Source: Nymphaea colorata
Taxonomy: Eukaryota > Streptophyta > Magnoliopsida > Nymphaeales > Nymphaeaceae
Assembly: GCF_008831285.2 (NCBI RefSeq)
Contig: NC_045138.2
Span: 15,202,571-15,266,570, forward strand
Direction: 5' to 3'
Length of the DNA: 64,000 bases
Shown: positions 56,290-64,000 of the stretch, in pieces
How positions within the stretch are numbered: the stretch's first letter is position 1
Layout of the letters: the number at the start of each line of letters is the position of its first letter
Notes under the pieces: model-generated
What the model saw: the letters and a program-made list of their open reading frames with translations, nothing else
Databases searched by the model: none
What the model was told of the DNA's origin: nothing
Made by a program: the position numbers and the translations under genes

Positions 56290-59200
56290 GTTATCAAAAG
56301 GCTCGAAGGAACAAGGGGACACCAACTACGCTAACAGTTTTAGAGTAATGGAAAAGGCTTTTTGCGTCTTCATTTACTAAGCATACTCAACCTCGACGAG
56401 CAGAATCTGCTTGGCTGGGATCAACTCTTTGAGGCTCAGTGGTAGCAGACGTAGATGCAGGCTGGTGGTAATTGTCCGCACCAGTCCCCACACAATTTGT
56501 CTATTTGTATATTAATATACGCCTCATACCTATCTTTTTATTTATTTACATATGGTCTATCTTTTAAGTGTTGGTACTCCTCCCTCATTCAGATATTTGT
56601 TACCCTGCCACTATAAGAAAAAATGAGTTGCTGTACCGTTTGAATCGACTTATTCAAGTCTTGCTGACGAGAAAAGTAAAATACGTGCCGACACGGACAC
56701 ACAAAATTTGTTTATTATATTGTTAGCTGTATCCTTCAGCCATTTCACTATGTATTTGTTAACTCCATGATAAGTTATTTTTTTAGTTACTATGTTTAGG
56801 AGTGATTGGTAGAGAAAAGACCAATAGGTCGGACAAAAACCAAACCCCTTTTAATATAATGTTTAAAGTGTTCTTTTTTTTTTTTTTGAAATCTAACCTT
56901 ATCAATATGATATTAAGGATAGGTTGATGCAAAAGATATATTAAATTGATCATGTTTTGGGTTTTAATATTGTTTTTATAATATGCAAAAACGAATAGCT
57001 CTCGTAGCATCAACGTTTTGATAATAAAAAAACCAACAGTTTTCATAAAAACAACGTGATTCCAAACATGTTTTATATCAAAATAGGTTTTATAAATATA
57101 TTAGGATGTTTATATTTTATTTAAAGTAAATTTTTTAGCAAAAAAATTAACGTTCTGTTTTTTATTCCTAACCTAACCTAAGTGTCTTCTTTTTATCAAT
57201 TTCTCATATATTAGCGTCCCTCAACCAAAAATTTACTTGTGCTGTCACCGTCAGCTTAGATAATATATTATATATGAGTTTCGAACTGCTCCGACTCAAT
57301 GTATATCCTAGTGTCAGTTGGGGAAGCAAATTTCAAAACCATATCTTATCATTTCGCATGTTCCTCTCAGAGTTGAGAAAATTCTTGTACTCCGGCGGAT
57401 TATTGTAGCTTGTCACTTGGGTTAGTGAAATGGGCAGGAGATGGGAAGTCTAAAGTTGGGTGGATCGTCCAATAATTGAGCTACAAAAGGCATCGCGCTT
57501 TTCAACACTACAAAATTATAAACTTTTTTTTTTTTTTCTCTTGTACTGTCTTTGAGATTTTCTTCGTTTTCCTAATCAGTTTTTCATTTTTTATAAGATA
57601 AGGAAAGAAAACAGAAAAAAGAGAGAGGAAAAGAGCAGACTGATGTTTTGTTCTAGCGCAATTAAATGTGCTTTTCTCGTCAATGATCTTCACATGCTTA
57701 TAAGATTAAGTGGTTTAACAGTAACTAGTAGTAGGTGGCAGGTCATTAGTTTAAGCGCTCTCTCTTTGATATATTATCTTAATGCATAACAACCAATTAA
57801 GACCCAATTTTCGTTATATTATCAAAATACATAAATATCATTAGGTTAACCCAAGTGCCTGAGCTTTTCCACAGTGTTCTCCTCACAAAAGTTGGTCAAA
57901 TTTTCCATTCCATAAAATGGGCTTCTTCCCCCAAGAATCATCTCCTAACTTCCTATATCTTCCTGATTACGCCTATTCGGGCTCTTCAACTTTGTTGTGA
58001 ATGATTTTCTAACGCCAATATCAACCGTCTATATCCATGTATACATACGCTAACACGCCTTTGGGAAACGACGCCTTTCGCCGGCCATGAGATTCGCGCC
58101 TACTTTTTGACCTGGACTGCTGCCGCCGTGCTTATTATCCTTTCCCTTGAATAAGTAGAAAGAAAACCAGAAAAATGGTGTCCGCTGCCCAGGGTGTGTG
58201 CGGACCTGTCACATGGGGTGGTGAAGTTTGGCCGAGGAACCGACCCTTATTTTAATCAGCCTCCGACTTTGGCGACAAAAAAGAACAACTAGCCCCACGT
58301 ACGGATTCCGATTGGTTATGTAAGGGTTTAATCAGGCATGAATCTTATTCTTTTTTTGCAACTTAAAGGCCTCTCAGATCACATTACGTAACGATTCAAA
58401 TGATATATATATATATATATATCCAGCCCAAGTTAGTTGGTATATGTTTCTTAGGTAGCATTTGGTTGCAAATTCAAAGGTCAGATTTAATAAATGGCCC
58501 ACCTGAATCCAACGTTCTAAGAAGCTATACATTCTAGAACCATCGACTTTAAAGTGCTTGTCATGCATAAAAGTTAAAATCTACGGATCTGAAATCAAAT
58601 CTTCTATGTAATGAAGGTGAGCCTTACCTTAAGTGGGACCTTTGGATGTGAGAGGCAACCAAGTGCGGCTTTTGGATTTTGAAGATATTGTAATAAGGTG
58701 TGGATCTCAAGTATGACCTCTGCTCCACATTTTCTTGTAGATGTGGCAAGTGTTCCTCGCTGAAACCGATGCTTTAACTAACTAAGCATCTCTAGACGAA
58801 TCTAAGATCCATAACTTTTGCTACTTTACAATCTCAAGCCTTCTAGCCTAATTAGACGGCGAAGCTTTGGTTTTTATATTAATGAACTTTCAAAGATCTC
58901 AAAAATGCAAATCAAACATGGGATATGCCATTCCATTCCAATTGTCCATTAACTTTTGCCTACTTGTACTCCTTAGTGAAACCCAATTCATTCAGTGTTA
59001 CAATTTATAACTACGCTGTTAAAACTAAAACTTTTGGACGGTAACTGCATTTTTACTCCCAGTAGTAAAATAAAAGATTAGTTTCACCGTGGTCCATGAA
59101 ATCGAAAACTGCAACAACTTAAATAAATAAATGTAAAAGAAGAGCGCGATTCATGGCTTTTAGTTTTGAAAGGAGAATACCCAAAATGAAAGCAAACAAG

Positions 59201-59772
59201 AAATTTGCGTGTTCTTCAAAATGTATTTCAAATCCCGCATCTTCCTGTGTGGTTGCTGTCAACAACAAGATGGTCGCTTTCTAAAAAGAAAAATGGAAAA
59301 AGCTTTCGAGTTTACACCCAAAGAAAATATGGGTCTCCAGTATAAAATTTTGCATACAGATGTAGTGAGAGAAACTATAAAAGCACCCCTGCTTTCACAT
59401 GGCTTGATATTTATGGAGATATCTGGAGGAAGTCTTTTTGTTGCCCATAGATTCCGGCAGCCAGCGACGTGCACGGCGATCCGTTCATCTATAAATGAAC
59501 GGCCATTGCAATTTCACCATTTTTTGTCTTTTATTTTGTAAAGTAAAAGCAAGCATACTAAATCACAAAAGAGCAAGCACTTTGAGAAGGTTGAAACTGC
59601 CTTGTCCGATTATACAGTGCTTCAAGATTTAGGTGAAAAGTGAAGCACCCATCAACTAAAATATAAAACATTAACTATTTACAGTCTAACTCACACAAAT
59701 CAAACTAACAACTAAACTTTCACAGACCTTCTATTCAAACTGGCTACGCTACTCATCTCAAAATCGTCGCCG

Positions 59773-60078
59773 TTGCAGGTACTTATAAGGTTAAAGGTCT
59801 ACATCAAGGAAAAAGAGAGCCAACATCAAAAGAAGCACATGCATAGCTTGGAATCCAAACGAGAGATATCAAATCGTAGGAAGCGTGAAAGTGTGATTTC
59901 AGATCTGCCTCGGATGGATGGATTTGAGGTTGGTGGCTATCAAACACGCCCCAAGCGGCTAAGATCAACACGGGACAGACAATCAATCACATCCGGTGTA
60001 ACTAATCTTCGTTCGTTTAGTGAGGAGCCACCTTGCCCACGGGGCCTGCACATGGCTGATGAAAGCATCTTCTCGTAA
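59773..60078 (+). other. Unassigned basic open frame
   Basis: It is open for about 100 codons, starting at TTG after a TTGCAG that could be a splice acceptor. The conceptual product is rich in Arg, Lys and Ser (LESKREISNRRKRES, TRPKRLRSTRDR). It matches no family I know and has no ATG at the start. It could be an internal exon, a gene or element fragment, or chance. Confidence 0.2.
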
Positions 60079-60823
60079 TAGGGCTAAAACTTGGCTTCTC
60101 TACGTGTCCAATATTAGAAAATTATTTACTAATATTTCATTATAGTAGACGAACCAAACGAATATGGGAAGCGATGGTAATAGATAAAATGTTTAAAAGT
60201 TACTTGAAAATGACATTGAAAGACACGAAGGGAAGGATCAAGAATGAAAAAGCAAAACGGAAGCGGGGAAGCGCGTTTCTCTGTGTCACTAGTTAAGTGG
60301 AGTAAACGACACGGAAGCGTTTTGAAACAACAATCGAGGCAACCCCCACCACTCACGATATTTATTCTTTACAAGAACGTCAAAATATCGCGAGATTTTC
60401 GTCTTTCCACCGTCCAGAGAGCCAAAGGCGTGACGAGACCTTCTAGCACCTTCGCACTTCACACCGTCCATCTTTTCCGAAGGCGCACTTTCTCGGTGCC
60501 TCCGGCTCGACCCTTGCCGCCTGTCTATATTACATCCTCCTGCATTAAAAGACGAAGTTACCCTTCCCCAACTCAGCCTGATAAAAGTATCATCGGGTCG
60601 GGTCACCCTTAACTAGACTACCCTAGAACCGATCTTATAAGACGTAAAGGTCCTGCATTTGGGGCCGCGTAGGCGTGTACTAGACAAGGACCCGATAAAG
60701 TAGCCGACCCGTTTACCCCCGGAGCGCCTCGCCAATCGCCATGTAGGAGTCAAAGACCATATCCGTCCACCGACGAGGAACAGGCTACCCCTGCACTGGA
60801 AACCCTTGCCTTCAGCTGGGAGC

Positions 60824-60831
60824 CATAAAAT
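60824..60831 (+). promoter_or_regulatory. Putative TATA box of the NHL12-like gene
   Basis: CATAAAAT lies about 110 bp upstream of the ATG at 60938 and is followed by a CT-rich leader (60885-60925), the usual arrangement for a short-leader plant gene. It is a motif match only. Confidence 0.4.
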
Positions 60832-60937
60832 CCCCCACTATCACCGCTCCCCACCAATCATCTAAAGACCCATCCCCTTCATTTCTCTGCTCACTTCTTC
60901 CTCTTCCTCCCTATCTGTCTCTCTGTGAGCATCCGCC

Positions 60938-61540
60938 ATGGCGAAGGACTGCGGCAAGCATGGAGACGGCAAGGAGAAGCTGTACCGGAAGCTCTTCGCG
61001 GCGCTTCTGGCCTTCATCATCGTCGTGCTGTTCGTGATCCTGGTGATATGGCTCGTGCTCCGGCCGACGAAGCCCTCGTTCGTGCTGCAGGACGCCGACA
61101 TCATGGAGTTCAACCTGACGGCCCCCAACCTGCTGACGTCGAGGATGCAGGTGACGGTCGCGTCGCACAACCCCAACGGCCGGGTCGGGATCTACTACGA
61201 CCGGCTGGAGGTGTACGCCACCTACATGGGCCAGCAGATCACCCTCCGCACCGTGCTCCCCTCGACCTACGAAGGCCACCACGACGTCAACGTCTGGTCG
61301 CCTTTCCTTCTGGGGCCAAGCGTCCCCATCGCTCCTTACCTCGCCGCCTCCCTCGACCACGCCCACGAGTACGGCGTCGGACCCTTCTCCATCCGCGTCG
61401 ACGGCCGCCTCCGGTGGAAGGTCGGCAGCTGGACGTCCGGCCACTACCATATCCACGTCGAGTGCGACGCCTACCTCTCCTTCTCCGGCCGCTCCACCCA
61501 CACGGTCTTCCCGACGTCCCAGTGCTACACCGACGTCTGA
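60938..61540 (+). CDS. LEA_2 / NHL12-like (NDR1/HIN1-like) membrane protein
   Basis: Single exon, 200 aa, very GC-rich. A short start MAKDCGKHGDGKEK is typical of the NHL1/NHL12 group. One membrane span lies at about residues 19-41 (LFAALLAFIIVVLFVILVIW), then the LEA_2 domain: RPTKPSFVLQDADI, NPNGRVGIYYDRLEVYATY (the canonical NPN..IGIYYD motif, 78-96), TYEGHHDVNVWSPF and GRLRWKVGSW, ending PTSQCYTDV. Length and motif order match characterised Arabidopsis relatives. It differs from the 47-55 kb array and is not part of that duplication. Strong open frames on both strands over the same bases are by-products of high GC. It is likely a plasma-membrane protein responsive to pathogens or stress, by family knowledge. 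Confidence 0.92.
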   Translation: MAKDCGKHGDGKEKLYRKLFAALLAFIIVVLFVILVIWLVLRPTKPSFVLQDADIMEFNLTAPNLLTSRMQVTVASHNPNGRVGIYYDRLEVYATYMGQQITLRTVLPSTYEGHHDVNVWSPFLLGPSVPIAPYLAASLDHAHEYGVGPFSIRVDGRLRWKVGSWTSGHYHIHVECDAYLSFSGRSTHTVFPTSQCYTDV

Positions 61541-63178
61541 GCGCCGTTCCCCTTCTTCTCCGCTGTAAGATCGCCCTGCCCTGCCGATCCCCTTTTCCTC
61601 CCTTCCTGTACACATCTTTTCTCCCTAAGGATATTTTAGTCAATTGAGGTCACTCCAAGGCGGTGCCAAGCCGGTAATAACATGAGGAAAGCGGTAAGAA
61701 ACCAAAACAAATAGCCTGTAAAGGAGCAGCCTTGTTTTCGTAATTTGTATAGCGTGCGGCTCCTTGTATGAATTTTCCAATTTTCTTTTGAATTTTATTT
61801 TTGTGGGTTTGGAGAAGCGAAGTGAGAAAAAGCGGTGTATAATGTATTGATTGTGCGCCTTTTGCACTCATTATATCGAGAGCCAAGGTCATAGTAGGGG
61901 TAAATATGTCATTTCATAAGTTATGGGTTTCCTTTTTTTTTTTTTTTAGTTCGTTAATGGACGAAAGCAGAGCGAGTGCAGGAGCCGATGGGCTTATCGA
62001 TACCTTTTTGCCTTTTCCTGGCGACGGCAATTTTTTAAAGGGTGTTGGTGGTGAGGTTTACTATTTTAAATATCTTGAAATTATTGCCAACCAGTGGGCT
62101 TCGCTTCGCTACGGTGGAGTCTGTCACTTTGAGTTTAAGCTTTGATAATTTTAAAAGAGAAAAAAAACAAAAGAAATCTGTCCTGTCTTTCTTTCTCTCT
62201 CTCATAAAGCTGGTACATTTGTTTTCATAAAGCAGTGAAGGTGGAACTAATAAAAGCGATAAATGCCACCGGCACGACGGTTCCGAGTGATAATTTGGAA
62301 CTAATACTAACTTTGTTATAAAAAATTTAAATCTTTAGGATGTACAAGTATATTCAAGAGTAACTGTTTAATTTGCTCCAACAAATTTGGCCGAACTTAA
62401 GTAGGTTTTGATTTACAATTGTGACTTTAAGTTTGGTAAGACGAGAGGGATGGATGAGCTGCGGGCATGGTGGCAATGCATATATAGAGGAAGCTGCAGT
62501 TCTCGTTTGATCTTAATACTTTTGGCTTTATGCCATGTGAAAGCGTACCTTTCTCACGTGGGTGGTTGCTCTATCTCTGTTTGCTTCCTAACAGGGCAAC
62601 CTCATCCCAATAAGGTTTGTTAAATCATATTAAGATCTTAAATCACATTAGGTCTAAGCTGGTTGGTAATCAAACACACAAGCGATATGGTGTATTCAAG
62701 GGTCGGTTTTATATTCGTTTGTGAATTTAAAAGTCGTGTTTGGATCAGATTTGGATTGAGAGTTTAAGAAAATAGACTCATATATGACATAAACTTTTCT
62801 TGATTCGTTTCAAGATTTGAATCCGATTACGTGAACATGTAACAAATCGGAGATGGTAAATGGCGCATTTGATCTGACTCCAACATGTTCCGTGTGACAC
62901 CCCTAACCATGCGTATGGGCTGACGCGAAGCGAAACACATCATCTGGAGTGTTGATCTGCAAGATATGGGGACCCATGCCATCTCCAGGATACTTGTTCG
63001 CTCCAATCGCGCTGCCAATCAATAACTGTATCTGTTGCAGAATATTACAGAAGGAAACGTTGAGAAATACTTTGAATCAAATGTTATAGCATGTAGGATG
63101 CGTGTTCTAAGTTTTCTTTCTTGTATTTGAAGATCTTATCAACTTATTCCAGGCACCTGTCGTAGTCAGCTGAGTATA

Positions 63179-63215
<37 letters not shown>

Positions 63216-64000
63216 TGTATATATAATTTTATTCTATGTTGTTATCCCTGCAAATAATCGTGTTTGAAACTGGGAATTTATACCTCTTTTTTCACCAAAA
63301 GGGTGTATTTTTCATGTTTTTACAAGAATTTATTTTCTCAAAATTCACTTTTGCCCTTATAGAAGTTTATCTGAAAGGGTGTTTTTGTCATTTCTTGCTC
63401 CAAACACCCAGTCTAACCTAACATATAACCTGCGCTGCCTGAGTTTGAGTTGCGTGCGCCGCTCGTTTCAGGCAACAACCTGTTGCTGCATGCCTCGTTA
63501 ACATTTTCCATCTACAAACATTGATGGGGCATCCTTTGTGAATAATTTTCTGAATTCAAGCCTGATTTATAGTTTTCTAACACTTGGCCGGTGATTCGGT
63601 ATTAGTCTACAGTGAGGAGGTTTATTATAATTAATGATATATTGTCATCCGACAAATTCGAGACCCGGTGGACCCAGCAATCCACGGCCGTCACCTTCTT
63701 CAAAGGATAGGTCTGAATCTCGACTATCTCTTTCGTGGGTTCATGATAGAGATGTTAATATTTCGAATATTATTTCAAGGTCCATACAAAATTATATTAT
63801 TTCAAGGCCCATACAAAATTTAAAGCTCTGTATCTTCCAATTTTGTCGGATGGCTTTGAGGAGGCGCCAAATTTAAAGTTCATTCACTACATTTGATCAG
63901 TAACTGTCTATCTAATGCGTCATAAAAGAACAAAAAGTGTCAATTGAGTGGGAAATTTGTTTTTATTACCCGAGCACAAGAATAGATTATATGTGAATCT
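61541..64000. other. 3' flank of the NHL12-like gene and intergenic DNA
   Basis: No further gene is supported. It contains a compound (TC)n-(AC)n microsatellite at 63179-63214 and a 27-bp duplicated segment (TATTTCAAGG(T/C)CCATACAAAATT) at about 63769-63821. A short minus-strand frame near 62900-63020 has protein-like composition but is too short to assign. Confidence 0.55.
63179..63214. repeat. (TC)n-(AC)n compound microsatellite
   Basis: TC units pass directly into AC units, then ATGTATATATA. Non-coding. Confidence 0.95.

Larger units (their letters stand above)
55095..60937. other. Intergenic region between NHL genes
   Basis: About 5.8 kb, AT-rich, no supported gene. It includes a (TC)n run (55611-55640), TA/CA dinucleotide tracts near 56262-56290 and 58405-58422, a T-run near 57522, an inverted repeat CCGTTCAT/ATGAACGG at 59481-59502, and an unassigned basic open frame at 59773-60078. 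The promoter of the next gene occupies roughly 60500-60937, where GC rises. Confidence 0.55.

Noticed and set aside
60911-61647. Long open frames of 234 aa (minus) and 240 aa (plus, other frame) over the NHL12-like gene
   Set aside because: The region is very GC-rich, so stops are rare in all frames. Only the 60938-61540 frame has the LEA_2 motifs, membrane span and family-typical start.
62827-63018. Minus-strand short frame with protein-like composition
   Set aside because: It is too short, matches no family I recognise, and has no supporting start or splice signal.
1-64000. CRISPR array, bacterial operon or organelle origin
   Set aside because: There are no spaced identical repeats, and intron-split plant nuclear genes run through the window.

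Overview
This is nuclear DNA of a flowering plant. Genes are split by GT-AG introns, the proteins belong to plant-specific families (a plant NEK kinase, a clock pseudo-response regulator with a CCT domain, a plant EXO70, LEA_2/NDR1-HIN1-like proteins, DUF247), and intergenic DNA is AT-rich with relics of plant mobile elements. The intronless genes and first exons (for example the genes at 49855 and 60938, and exon 1 of the gene ending at 20304) are strongly GC-rich at third codon positions. That pattern is commoner in monocots and early-diverging angiosperms than in core eudicots, so I weakly favour a non-eudicot. No species can be named from sequence alone.

Layout. 1-10640: a 14-exon NIMA-related kinase gene (NEK5/6 clade, 1345 aa) on the plus strand. 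Its tail has been enlarged by two in-frame repeat expansions, one of them five exact 219-bp units. 13209-20304: a convergent, 8-exon pseudo-response regulator of the PRR5/9 (PRR95/PRR59) clade on the minus strand. Its long seventh intron holds a Ty3/gypsy relic, a MITE-like element and a tandem duplication. Two opposed perfect evening elements lie 460-550 bp upstream of its start codon. 23028-23825: an LEA_2/NHL gene on the minus strand. 27076-36519: a complete 12-exon EXO70A-type exocyst gene on the plus strand, with introns carrying SINE-like and other repeats. 36520-44006: gene-poor. 44007-55094: four further LEA_2/NHL loci on the plus strand, three of which share upstream DNA as well as coding sequence and one of which is interrupted by a nonsense codon. 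Between them lie two tandem DUF247 gene fragments. 60938-61540: a more distant, canonical NHL12-type LEA_2 gene. The remainder is intergenic with short repeats.

The genes do not form one pathway. The kinase (microtubules and growth polarity in characterised relatives), the exocyst subunit (polarised secretion), the clock repressor and the membrane-anchored NHL proteins (usually stress or pathogen responsive) are ordinary neighbours. The locally coherent unit is the NHL array, which looks like a tandem family with copies at different stages of divergence and decay. I saw no evidence of a wholly new system. The best leads are the recently amplified 73-residue repeat in the kinase, the paired evening elements, the co-duplicated NHL promoters, and the NHL reading frame that stays open past its stop codon.
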